DNA from: Bacteroidota bacterium
GTDB lineage: Bacteria; Bacteroidota; Bacteroidia; Bacteroidales; VadinHA17
Reading direction: 5' to 3'
DNA: 16,107 nucleotides
Assembly (NCBI GenBank): GCA_012838685.1
Contig: DUOU01000039.1
Location: 1-16,107, forward strand
Shown: positions 1 to 6,786 of the stretch, piece after piece
Layout of the letters: each line of letters starts with the position of its first letter
Numbering within the stretch: position 1 is the stretch's first letter
The notes under the pieces: generated by a model
Databases searched by the model: none
What the model was told of the DNA's origin: nothing
The model's input: only the letters and a program-made list of their open reading frames with translations
Translations under genes and position numbers: made by a program

Positions 1-1254
1 AACAGCAAGTTTGGGTTAACTTCGAGCGAACTTCTCGATGCTTTGGATTTTATAGAAAAAAACAAAATAGGTGATTGTCTCAAACTTATACATTTTCATA
101 TAGGTAGTCAGGTTACCAAAATCAGACGGATTAAGACAGCTTTAAGAGAGGCGTCCCAGTATTATGTGCAGTTAAGAAAACTTGGATTTAATATTGAGTT
201 TGTAGATGTTGGTGGTGGATTGGGAGTTGATTACGATGGTACCGGATCTTCCAGTAGTGAAAGTAGTGTTAATTACACTCTTCAGGAATATGTAAACGAT
301 TCGGTCAGCACCTTTGTCGATGCCAGCGATAAAAACAATATCCCCCATCCAAATCTTATTACCGAATCGGGACGGTCGTTGACAGCCCACCACTCAGTGC
401 TTATTTTTGAGGTTCTTGAAGCAACGTCATTCTCAGAGTGGGATCCGGAGGACGAAGTTGGCGAAGATGACCATGAGATGGTCAAAGAGATGCTTCAGCT
501 TTTGGACAATCTAAACCAACCTAGGATGTTGGAGACATGGCATGATGCCCAACAGATAAGGGAAGAGGCTCTTGATCGTTTTAGTCTGGGTTTGATTGAC
601 CTTGACACCAGGGCAAAAGTTGAAAAACTATTCTGGTCTATCGCTAAAAAGGTAAACAGGATAGCCGGAAATCTGAAGCACGTGCCGCCAGAAATTTCAA
701 GAATATCAAGGTTGTTGTCAACCAAATATTTCTGTAATTTTTCACTTTTTCAATCATTGCCCGACGCATGGGCAATAGATCAGATATTCCCGATAATTCC
801 TATACATAGGTTGGACGAAGAGCCGCAGGTATCGGCGACTTTACAGGATATGACTTGTGATTCGGATGGAAAGATTGATAATTTCATACCAATAAAAAAT
901 GCTTCGCATCGGATTCTTCTGCACCCATTAAGTTCAAAAGAGCCATATTATCTTGGCGTTTTCCTTGTTGGCGCTTACCAAGAGATTTTAGGGGATCTTC
1001 ATAATCTCTTCGGTGATACAAACGTTGTCCATGTGTCGGTTGACAAAGATGGTTACCACATTGACAAGGTAATAGATGGCGAGACTATCGCGGAGGTACT
1101 TGACTATGTCCAGTACAATTCAAAGAAAATGGTGCGCACCGTTGAGACTTGGGTCGCCACATCAGTTAAGGGAGGAATAATATCTCTTGAGGAGGGAAAA
1201 GAGTTTCTTTCAAATTATAGATCCGGTTTGTACGGTTACACCTATCTTGAATAG
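1..1254 (+). CDS. speA: Biosynthetic arginine decarboxylase, C-terminal part (5' end outside window)
   Basis: This PLP-dependent enzyme converts arginine to agmatine and CO2, the first step of the agmatine route to polyamines; it is cytoplasmic. The frame is open from base 1, so 417 codons are visible. SpeA proteins are usually about 630 residues, so roughly 200 N-terminal residues, including the PLP lysine, are off the window. Visible family marks are HFHIGSQ and GGGLGVDYDGT (PLP-barrel, phosphate-binding region), ESGRSLTAHH, and later LPDAWAIDQIFPIIPIHRL and the TCDSDGKID segment, whose Cys/Asp pair matches the active-site loop of this fold. Towards the end PYYLGVFLVGAYQEILGDLH is also typical. 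The gene ends in TAG at 1252-1254 and no obvious U-tract terminator follows. The family match is strong across the visible length; I see no frameshift. Confidence 0.96.
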   Translation, partial: NSKFGLTSSELLDALDFIEKNKIGDCLKLIHFHIGSQVTKIRRIKTALREASQYYVQLRKLGFNIEFVDVGGGLGVDYDGTGSSSSESSVNYTLQEYVNDSVSTFVDASDKNNIPHPNLITESGRSLTAHHSVLIFEVLEATSFSEWDPEDEVGEDDHEMVKEMLQLLDNLNQPRMLETWHDAQQIREEALDRFSLGLIDLDTRAKVEKLFWSIAKKVNRIAGNLKHVPPEISRISRLLSTKYFCNFSLFQSLPDAWAIDQIFPIIPIHRLDEEPQVSATLQDMTCDSDGKIDNFIPIKNASHRILLHPLSSKEPYYLGVFLVGAYQEILGDLHNLFGDTNVVHVSVDKDGYHIDKVIDGETIAEVLDYVQYNSKKMVRTVETWVATSVKGGIISLEEGKEFLSNYRSGLYGYTYLE

Positions 1255-1422
1255 CTTCTGCCTGTTTCATTTGGTGATATCTATTGTTGACCAATGAATC
1301 ATCTCTATTAAGTTGACGGATCAATAATTTTAAAAGAGCCGGGAAATACCGAAAGTTTTCAGCCATCGGCATAATTCAAACTGTAACGGGCATTTGTCGG
1401 CTTCTAATTTTATAAGAGGATT

Positions 1423-1471
1423 GAATATGGCCATAGAGCGTTTCTTAAAATAAGAAAATAGTTCCATATTC
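1423..1471. repeat. Nested inverted repeat (compound hairpin)
   Basis: The outer arms are GAATATGG (1423-1430) and CCATATTC (1464-1471), which are perfect reverse complements. Nested between them are TTTCTTA (1441-1447) and TAAGAAA (1451-1457), a perfect 7-bp stem with a 3-base AAA loop. The internal loop is asymmetric (10 and 6 bases). No T-run follows the outer arm, so an intrinsic terminator is unlikely; it could be an RNA structure in the leader or a protein-binding site. Confidence 0.5.
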
Positions 1472-1533
1472 GCGTTCGGTAAAGATTATGGTATAAATCG
1501 TACCTAACCCTTCACAAATTTGAATAATTGTTA

Positions 1534-1579
1534 AATTTTTGGAGCTCCGTATAGGTTTAGCTTGAATTTTTGGAGCTCC
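1534..1579. repeat. 15-bp direct repeat with palindromic core upstream of iorA
   Basis: AATTTTTGGAGCTCC occurs identically at 1534-1548 and 1565-1579, with start-to-start spacing of 31 bases, close to three helical turns. Each copy carries the perfect 8-bp palindrome GGAGCTCC. A weak -7-like box (TAGGTTTA, 1552-1559) lies between the copies, and the second copy ends 24 bases before the iorA ATG. This arrangement resembles a paired operator, but that is inference. Confidence 0.55.
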
Positions 1580-1603
1580 CCGGTCGATATAATATATGTT
1601 TTA

Positions 1604-3190
1604 ATGAATAAACTTCTGTTGTGTAATGAGGCTGTCGCCCAGGCGGCTATTGATGCGGGAGTGAGCGGGATGTACGCATATCCGGGCACACCCTCTACCG
1701 AAATTATGGAATACTTTATCTCTTCTGAAGAGGCCGCGAAAAAAAATATACATCGTCAATGGTCTTCAAATGAGAAAACCGCCGTGGAGGCCGCCATAGG
1801 GATGTCTTATGCCGGGAAGAGGGCAATGGTAGCCATGAAGCATGTGGGGCTGAATGTTGCGGCTGATGCCTTTATGAATGTCGCGGTGACAGGCGTAAAT
1901 GGAGGGTTGATTGTTGTGGTTGCCGATGATCCGTCAATGCATTCTTCACAAAATGAACAGGATTCAAGATTTTATGCTCGATTCGCCAATATTCCATGTT
2001 ATGAGCCTTCAAACCAGCAAGAGGCTTATGATATGGTTTTTGATGCGTTTAGATTATCCGAGAAATACCGTTTGCCTGTTTTAATGAGACTGGTAACCCG
2101 ACTTGCCCATTCCAGAGCGCCGATAAAATTCAAAACCGATAAAAACCATCAGAAAAATATAACGCTTCCGGATGATCCGATGCAATATATACTTTTACCG
2201 GCAAACGCTAGAAAAAGAAACAAGATTCTGATAGAGAATTACGAGATGGTAAGATTTGACAATAGATTGTCAAAATTCAATAGCTTTGAAGATGGGAAGG
2301 AGAGGCGGATGGGGGTTATAGCTACCGGGGTAGCTTATAACTATCTAAAAGAGAATATATCTTCATCTGAAAACAGCTGCCCAATATTAAAAATTTCCGC
2401 ATATCCTTTTCCAAAAGATATAGTGTTGGGGATTTTTAGCAGGTGTGAGGAGGTGATAGTGCTTGAAGATGGATATCCCTTCCTGGAGGAGAGTCTCAGG
2501 GGATTGCTTGATAACGGAAGAAAAATTTATGGAAGGATGGATGGAACAGTTCCAAGGGATGGCGAGTTAAATCCCAATATTGTCGCCAGGGCTCTTGGAA
2601 TCTCTTCCAATAATTATACCCCCGTTCCATCGGTAGTAAAACCTCGTCCTCCCCAGTTTTGCAAGGGTTGTAGCCATATCGATATGTATCTCGCGCTTAA
2701 TGAAGCTATGAGACAATACGGCAATGGCAGGGTATTCGCGGATATAGGTTGTTATACACTTGGGGCATTACCACCATATAAATCCATCAGTTCAACGGTA
2801 GATATGGGAGCGTCTATAACTATGGCAATTGGAGCGGCTGATGCGGGTTTGGTGCCTTCTGTGGCCGTTATCGGTGATTCTACCTTCACGCATTCCGGAA
2901 TGACGGGATTACTTGATGCGGTAATAAAAAAATCCCCCATAACTGTTATTATTTCAGATAATTCAACGACCGCGATGACCGGTGGACAGAAGTCACAGGC
3001 GACAGGTATGCTCGATAAAATATGCCTGGGACTTGGAGTTGAGCCTGAGCATATGAGGGTTATTGCTCCCCTCCCAAAGCATCACGAGGAAAATGTGGGA
3101 ATTTTAAGAGAGGAGATAGCATATAATGGTGTTTCTGTTATAATATCGAGAAGAGAATGTATTCAAACGGCAAAAAGAAAAAGGAGATGA
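1604..3190 (+). CDS. iorA: Indolepyruvate:ferredoxin oxidoreductase alpha subunit, short form without ferredoxin domain
   Basis: This is the TPP-dependent catalytic subunit of an aryl-2-oxoacid:ferredoxin oxidoreductase, which oxidatively decarboxylates indolepyruvate and related aromatic 2-oxoacids to acyl-CoA while reducing ferredoxin; it works with IorB in the cytoplasm. I chose the ATG at 1604 because the family begins near this LLLCNEAVAQAA segment; the TTG at 1562 would add 14 residues from the repeat-bearing leader. In the 528-residue protein, YPGTPSTE (26-33) marks the N-terminal pyrimidine domain. The C-terminal TPP domain starts near the C353-x2-C356-x-H pattern and carries GDSTF (424-428) and DNSTTAMTGG (452-461), the TPP/Mg site. 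Usual family members continue into a domain with two 4Fe-4S clusters; this protein stops at a basic tail (RKRR) just where that would begin. The TGA overlaps the iorB ATG, implying translational coupling. Substrate preference cannot be read from sequence. Confidence 0.93.
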   Translation: MNKLLLCNEAVAQAAIDAGVSGMYAYPGTPSTEIMEYFISSEEAAKKNIHRQWSSNEKTAVEAAIGMSYAGKRAMVAMKHVGLNVAADAFMNVAVTGVNGGLIVVVADDPSMHSSQNEQDSRFYARFANIPCYEPSNQQEAYDMVFDAFRLSEKYRLPVLMRLVTRLAHSRAPIKFKTDKNHQKNITLPDDPMQYILLPANARKRNKILIENYEMVRFDNRLSKFNSFEDGKERRMGVIATGVAYNYLKENISSSENSCPILKISAYPFPKDIVLGIFSRCEEVIVLEDGYPFLEESLRGLLDNGRKIYGRMDGTVPRDGELNPNIVARALGISSNNYTPVPSVVKPRPPQFCKGCSHIDMYLALNEAMRQYGNGRVFADIGCYTLGALPPYKSISSTVDMGASITMAIGAADAGLVPSVAVIGDSTFTHSGMTGLLDAVIKKSPITVIISDNSTTAMTGGQKSQATGMLDKICLGLGVEPEHMRVIAPLPKHHEENVGILREEIAYNGVSVIISRRECIQTAKRKRR

Positions 3191-3783
3191 AGAAAGATAT
3201 AATACTCTCGGGTGTAGGGGGACAAGGTATTCTTACCATTACTTCCGTCATAGGATTGGCGGCAATGAAGAGCGGATTGAGGTTAAAGCAATCTGAAGTA
3301 CATGGAATGAGCCAGAGGGGAGGAGATGTACAATCGCATCTTAGGATATCGGATGGCACAATATTTTCGGATCTTATACCAATGGGCGAATGTGATATTA
3401 TAATATCTGTTGAACCCATGGAGGCGTTGCGTTACATTCCTTGGCTTTCAAAGAATGGATGGGTTATTACCAATGCGGTGCCATTCGAAAATATTTCCGG
3501 TTATCCTCCAATATCGGATATAATTTCCGAACTGGAAAAAATAGACAATCATATTATTATTGATGCCGGGGAGGTCGCTTCCAGGATTAATTCGCCTCTC
3601 TCCGGGAATATTGTTGTCCTGGGTGCCGCCTCTCCATATCTGGAGGTTGTGTCCAGCAGTTCTCTTGAAGATGCTATAAGATTATTTTTCAGTACCAAGG
3701 GGGAGGATATTGTCGAGAAAAATATTTTGGCGTTTAATGAAGGCAAACGGATATCGGAAGCGATTATAAGGTCAAAAAAATAA
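3187..3783 (+). CDS. iorB: Indolepyruvate:ferredoxin oxidoreductase beta subunit
   Basis: This is the gamma-type (pyruvate/ketoisovalerate oxidoreductase catalytic) subunit that pairs with IorA. The 198-residue protein opens with IILSGVGGQGIL (5-16), the family's glycine-rich signature, followed by EVHGMSQRGGDVQSHLR, which is equally diagnostic. I chose the ATG at 3187, which overlaps the iorA stop as ATGA, because family members begin a few residues before the glycine motif. An in-frame ATG at 3157 would add ten mostly basic residues inside iorA. A GGAG directly abuts the ATG (3183-3186), too close for a standard Shine-Dalgarno, so coupling with iorA translation is more likely. The TAA stop lies inside the stem of the downstream terminator. 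Length and motifs are normal for the family. Confidence 0.94.
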   Translation: MKKDIILSGVGGQGILTITSVIGLAAMKSGLRLKQSEVHGMSQRGGDVQSHLRISDGTIFSDLIPMGECDIIISVEPMEALRYIPWLSKNGWVITNAVPFENISGYPPISDIISELEKIDNHIIIDAGEVASRINSPLSGNIVVLGAASPYLEVVSSSSLEDAIRLFFSTKGEDIVEKNILAFNEGKRISEAIIRSKK

Positions 3784-3810
3784 GGCCGCACACTGTACAG
3801 CCTTATTTTT
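3776..3810. terminator. Probable bidirectional intrinsic terminator between iorB and ssb
   Basis: AAAAATAAGGC (3776-3786) and GCCTTATTTTT (3800-3810) are perfect reverse complements, giving an 11-bp stem with a 13-base loop. The right arm ends in five T residues for the + strand, and the A-run at 3774-3780 supplies a T-run for the - strand, so it could end transcription from both convergent genes. The stem contains the iorB stop codon. Confidence 0.75.
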
Positions 3811-3841
3811 GAAACACAGCGAAAAGTTCCATCCACACATT

Positions 3842-4183
3842 CTAGCTTGCCTTTTTTCTAAGTAGCGCGAGGTCGTTCAAAACAATTTCGGTTACATACC
3901 TGGTAACTCCGCTTTTGTCTTCGTAGCTCCTATATACCAGTTTTCCTTCCAGGGCCACCTCATTGCCTTTTTTGAGATACTTTGACACAATGTCGGCCAA
4001 ACCGTTCCAAGCGACAATATTGTGCCAGGTCGATTCACTCACCTTTTGCCCTTCGGCATTCTTGAATTCTTCCCGGGTGGCGATAGTGAAATTAGCCACC
4101 TTTTTCCCTGATTCCAGAGTTTTGACTTCTGGATCCTGACCGAGATTTCCGATCAACTGGACCCTGTTTCTTAAATTGTTCAT
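3842..4183 (-). CDS. ssb: Single-stranded DNA-binding protein, short tailless form
   Basis: An OB-fold protein of 113 residues that binds single-stranded DNA. Family marks are NRVQLIGNLGQDPEV at the N-terminus, FTIATRE, the STWHNIVAWNG segment with its DNA-stacking tryptophans, YLKKGNEVALEGKL, and a final VLNDLALL strand. Housekeeping SSBs are about 150-180 residues and end in a flexible tail with an acidic tip (D-D-D-I-P-F type) that recruits repair and replication proteins. This protein stops a few residues after the OB fold (RKKAS) and has no tail. It may be a second, specialised SSB, or the lineage's main SSB may be short; the window does not decide this. The start ATG has a perfect -7-like box (TACATTTG) about 38 bases upstream. 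It is convergent with iorB and divergent from the zinc-ribbon gene. Confidence 0.92.
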   Translation of the reverse strand: MNNLRNRVQLIGNLGQDPEVKTLESGKKVANFTIATREEFKNAEGQKVSESTWHNIVAWNGLADIVSKYLKKGNEVALEGKLVYRSYEDKSGVTRYVTEIVLNDLALLRKKAS

Positions 4184-4220
4184 GATACGTTTTGTTAGTT
4201 AATAAATCAATTACTCGTAA

Positions 4221-4228
4221 CAAATGTA
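4221..4228 (-). promoter_or_regulatory. Candidate -7 promoter box for ssb
   Basis: On the minus strand these bases read TACATTTG, an exact match to the Bacteroidota -7 consensus TAnnTTTG. It lies 37 bases from the ssb ATG, leaving a leader of about 30 nt. I do not see a clear TTTG/TTG -33 box about 20 bases further upstream, so the support is the -7 box and its position only. Confidence 0.45.
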
Positions 4229-4257
4229 TATCATCCGTACAGGCTGTTTCGGTTATT

Positions 4258-4296
4258 AAACGTTTATATCCGTTTATTAGTCGATTATAAACGTTT
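4258..4296. repeat. 11-bp inverted repeat in the ssb / zinc-ribbon divergent region
   Basis: AAACGTTTATA (4258-4268) and TATAAACGTTT (4286-4296) are perfect reverse complements separated by 17 bases. Each arm contains the palindrome AAACGTTT, and a third CGTTTAT copy lies between them at 4271-4277. The site is upstream of both divergent genes, so it is a candidate operator shared by ssb and the zinc-ribbon gene. No T-run follows, so it does not look like a terminator. Confidence 0.5.
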
Positions 4297-4344
4297 GTAA
4301 GCGGCTAACATATTATGCTATAAAACAATGATGCATTATTTCCC

Positions 4345-4375
4345 TTGTATAAAAAAATAAAAAGATTTACCTTTA
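4345..4375 (+). promoter_or_regulatory. Candidate promoter for the zinc-ribbon gene
   Basis: TTG (4345-4347) and TACCTTTA (4368-4375) are separated by 20 bases, the spacing expected for Bacteroidota -33 and -7 elements. The -7 box matches TAnnTTTG at all but its last base. The GTG start of the next gene is 30 bases further on. This is a pattern match in AT-rich DNA and may be chance. Confidence 0.35.
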
Positions 4376-4405
4376 ATCCCAGATTGTGCTATAAAAACAT
4401 ATACC

Positions 4406-4774
4406 GTGGAAAAAAAGAGATGCCTTGATTGCGGTGACATTATTAGGGGAAGAACCGATAAGAAGTTCTGCTCTGATCAGTGCAGGAACAATTACAACAA
4501 CAAACTTAACAGGGACAGCAATAACTTTGTGCGCAATGTTCACGGCTTGCTTAGAAAAAACAGACGCATACTTTCTGATTTTTACAATGATGGAAAGACA
4601 AAGGTACATACCGACGCTTTAATCGCTCTCGGATACAATTTTAATTTCTTTACCCACATAATCCAATCGGCCGACGGTCGTGAATGCCGTTACTGTTTTG
4701 AATTTGGCTACAGAATACTGGAAAACGATTTCCTGGAGATATCTTTTAATGGTCAATATCTGGAATATCAATAA
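4406..4774 (+). CDS. Small zinc-ribbon protein of unknown function
   Basis: The 122-residue protein has an N-terminal zinc-ribbon pattern C6-x2-C9-x12-C22-x3-C26 (CLDCG ... FCSDQC), followed by a basic, asparagine-rich stretch (residues 27-55) that could contact nucleic acid. A middle part around GKTKVHTDALIALGYNFNFF follows, then a second cysteine pair, C94-x2-C97. There is no signal peptide or membrane segment. The overall shape recalls a conserved hypothetical family common in Bacteroidota; I know of no assigned function. No in-frame ATG lies between the upstream stop (4358-4360) and the first cysteine, so the GTG at 4406 is the likely start. It is divergent from ssb and ends four bases before the convergent M28 peptidase gene. 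A nucleic-acid role is suggested only by the ribbon, the basic segment and the neighbour. Confidence 0.8.
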   Translation: MEKKRCLDCGDIIRGRTDKKFCSDQCRNNYNNKLNRDSNNFVRNVHGLLRKNRRILSDFYNDGKTKVHTDALIALGYNFNFFTHIIQSADGRECRYCFEFGYRILENDFLEISFNGQYLEYQ

Positions 4775-4778
4775 TTTT

Positions 4779-6452
4779 TTATTCCATTAACCTATCCAAT
4801 TCCGGTGGTTTTACATACTCCTCCGTATCCCAGTCGCTGTTGGCGAGATCCCAAAGGTTGGCGAAGCTGATCCGTACAATTTTCTCCATGATATCCCAAT
4901 CTATGGTCGTTATTTCGTCGAAAGGGGTATGGTACTCTTCGCGATGTCCGGGTTTGAACCTCATAATTGGAATACCCATCTCCACGAACGACCTGTGGTC
5001 ACTGCCCCCCAAAGGGTTGGGTGATGGTTGATAATCTATCTCAAGTCCAATATTGTGCCTTTTATTGTTGAGTTCGGTGTAATCTTTGTAGATAGGATAG
5101 GACTCATTATAGGTCATCGTCACCACGTTCGGCCTGTCATCATCAACATACCTCGATATCATATCAAAGTTGATGTTCATTTTGATGTTTTCCAATGGGC
5201 AAACAGTATTTCTGACGAAATAACGGGATCCCAGCAGCCCCACCTCCTCGGCGCTCCAAAACGCGAAAACAATTGTTTTGTTGGGTTGCTCTCCCGCCGC
5301 CATTATCGCCTTGGCGATTGTCATTACACCCACGGTTCCGGATCCGTTATCGTCCGCTCCGTTCCAAATGTATCCATCCTTCATTCCCATATGGTCGTAA
5401 TGGGCGCCAACAACAATGATACTGTTGGGGTCTTTTCCCTCGACCATGCCAAGGATATTCCTGGTTTCTACTCTTGTTGAGTTGACACTCGACTTAAAAT
5501 ACAACTGTTTGTTCCAGGATCTGTTAACAATATTTTTTTGTTTATAGTTTGAAGGGTTGCTCAAATAGTTCTCTATGTTTATCCCTGATCCCTTTAAAAT
5601 CTCTTGGGCAACGCCGCATGAAACCGTCGCCCTGATAAAACTTGTCGTTCTTGAATTTATGGGAATAGAGTACCTCGCGTTGCCGTTATTTGGTGATGGC
5701 GGATATTCGGCAAAGTCTGCCCGCAGGAAGTCGGCCTTAACCTCACTGCCAACAATCTGGACTTCAGGATCGAATTCAATGATTCCCAAAGCTCCTTCGC
5801 TGATCATAAACTGCTCAGATTGGGAGATTGAATGCCTGATTTCCGTTGTTGTCAGCCTGTTCTCGAAAAAACCGGGGTAACCTTTTATCTTTAAAAGAAA
5901 TTTGCCCCCAATATCAAGGCCTTTGAAATCGTTGTGTCCGGTTTTATCATCTTTAATCCCATAACCTACAAATATGATTGGGGCCTCTATTTCCTCCGAA
6001 TAACTCGTTGGGAGGGCGGTATAGTCGATATTATAATTAAGGGAAAGGGTTCTGGACACCTCCTTGCCGTTATCGATAATTTTTAATACAGGAGCCTCAA
6101 CAGATTCGCTTCTTATCAGGGGGAAGTTCTGGAAATAACCTCTTTCAGAAGAATTTCCCGGGGATAGCATATCTCCGGCAGGCTTGATGCCATAAAGTTT
6201 CAGAATACTGGAAATATATTCTCCGGCGAGGAACAGTCCCCTTTCTCCTATGGCCCTTCCTTCCATTAAATCGGACGATAGAAACTCCAATTGGGCCTCA
6301 AGTACATCTTTGTTGATCGCTGAAAGACCCCTTGTTTTGGCTTCGTCTTGGGGGAACAGGGTGCTTGTCGTAGCGAGTAACAAAAAAAACACGAAAAACA
6401 GTTTGATCGATGTGGAAATCAATGGTTCGCCAATGTAATTCAATTTTGCCAT
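4779..6452 (-). CDS. Secreted M28-family zinc aminopeptidase with PA domain
   Basis: A 557-residue exported metallopeptidase that probably removes N-terminal residues from peptides in the periplasm or outside the cell. Residues 15-35 form a hydrophobic signal segment (KLFFVFFLLLATT) ending near FPQ. A protease-associated (PA) insert lies roughly at 150-300 (IIFVGYGI, FLLKIKGYPG). The co-catalytic zinc site is complete: GAHYDH near 348-353, NGADDNGSG near 365, the catalytic pair in SAEEVGLLGS near 400, NFDM near 427 and GGSDHRSF near 482. It lacks a type IX sorting domain, so it is probably periplasmic. The ATG at 6450-6452 is the only good start before the signal segment. It appears to stand alone: convergent with the zinc-ribbon gene and divergent from the FISUMP lipoprotein gene. 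Substrate is unknown. Confidence 0.92.
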   Translation of the reverse strand: MAKLNYIGEPLISTSIKLFFVFFLLLATTSTLFPQDEAKTRGLSAINKDVLEAQLEFLSSDLMEGRAIGERGLFLAGEYISSILKLYGIKPAGDMLSPGNSSERGYFQNFPLIRSESVEAPVLKIIDNGKEVSRTLSLNYNIDYTALPTSYSEEIEAPIIFVGYGIKDDKTGHNDFKGLDIGGKFLLKIKGYPGFFENRLTTTEIRHSISQSEQFMISEGALGIIEFDPEVQIVGSEVKADFLRADFAEYPPSPNNGNARYSIPINSRTTSFIRATVSCGVAQEILKGSGINIENYLSNPSNYKQKNIVNRSWNKQLYFKSSVNSTRVETRNILGMVEGKDPNSIIVVGAHYDHMGMKDGYIWNGADDNGSGTVGVMTIAKAIMAAGEQPNKTIVFAFWSAEEVGLLGSRYFVRNTVCPLENIKMNINFDMISRYVDDDRPNVVTMTYNESYPIYKDYTELNNKRHNIGLEIDYQPSPNPLGGSDHRSFVEMGIPIMRFKPGHREEYHTPFDEITTIDWDIMEKIVRISFANLWDLANSDWDTEEYVKPPELDRLME

Positions 6453-6786
6453 AACATATATATTGGTACCCGTCTAAATAAATATCCATAAACGTACAAA
6501 TAAAATATCTCATCCAACAGTTTTTAAATCTGTTTTTAATGTCTGATGAAATCCTAGGGGCGACCGAGTTGAATAATGATCCAATTTTATTGAACAGAAC
6601 AGTATAAGTTTCTGATCGTTTTTTAACCTTCAGGGATACTGTTGGCTAAGTCTCTATCCGAATAGATTTTTATTGGTTATTTGAATAATATTTGGCTTGA
6701 ATCTTGGTTTTTAATCAAGAAACGGAACATATTTGGCGGTTAAATCTGTCACATTGCGTTATATTCGCGAAAATAAATAAAAAAGG
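6453..6786. other. Intergenic region between divergent M28 peptidase and FISUMP lipoprotein genes
   Basis: This 334-base AT-rich stretch has no convincing gene. It holds an 8-bp inverted repeat, AACAGTAT (6598-6605) and ATACTGTT (6636-6643), with a 30-base spacer. It also holds a small hairpin, TCTTGGT (6702-6708) with ATCAAGA (6714-6720), including one G-T pair, and the -7-like box TATATTCG at 6760-6767. For the minus-strand peptidase gene I found no convincing promoter. These are probably the control regions of the two divergent genes. Confidence 0.45.
6760..6767 (+). promoter_or_regulatory. Candidate -7 box for the FISUMP lipoprotein gene
   Basis: TATATTCG matches TAnnTTTG with one substitution and lies 19 bases before the ATG at 6787. 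The nonamer ATATTCGCG within and after it also occurs directly upstream of the clc gene. A TTTG lies at 6732-6735, 24 bases upstream, slightly far for a -33 element. Confidence 0.4.

Larger units (their letters stand above)
1255..1603. other. Gene-free region between speA and iorA
   Basis: About 350 bases without a convincing coding region on either strand. The 68-codon minus-strand frame over its left part (1166-1372) has no recognisable protein character. The stretch holds a nested inverted repeat (1423-1471), a 15-bp direct repeat with a palindromic core (1534-1579), and a weak -7-like box between those copies (TAGGTTTA, 1552-1559) with a TTG 21 bases upstream. The last 55 bases before the iorA ATG are AT-rich. 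It probably serves as the long leader and control region of iorAB; a small RNA is possible but nothing in the sequence proves it. Confidence 0.5.

Noticed and set aside
1255..1340. Intrinsic terminator after speA
   Set aside because: Only a weak ATTG/CAAT stem near the end of the gene and no T-run; not enough for a terminator call.
3157..3186. Earlier ATG start for iorB
   Set aside because: It adds ten lysine-rich residues inside iorA and is not expected in the family; the ATGA overlap start at 3187 fits the IorB N-terminus better.
5028..5480. 150-codon plus-strand open frame inside the M28 peptidase gene
   Set aside because: It is antisense to the conserved zinc-site region of a clear M28 gene and resembles no protein family; it is a shadow frame.
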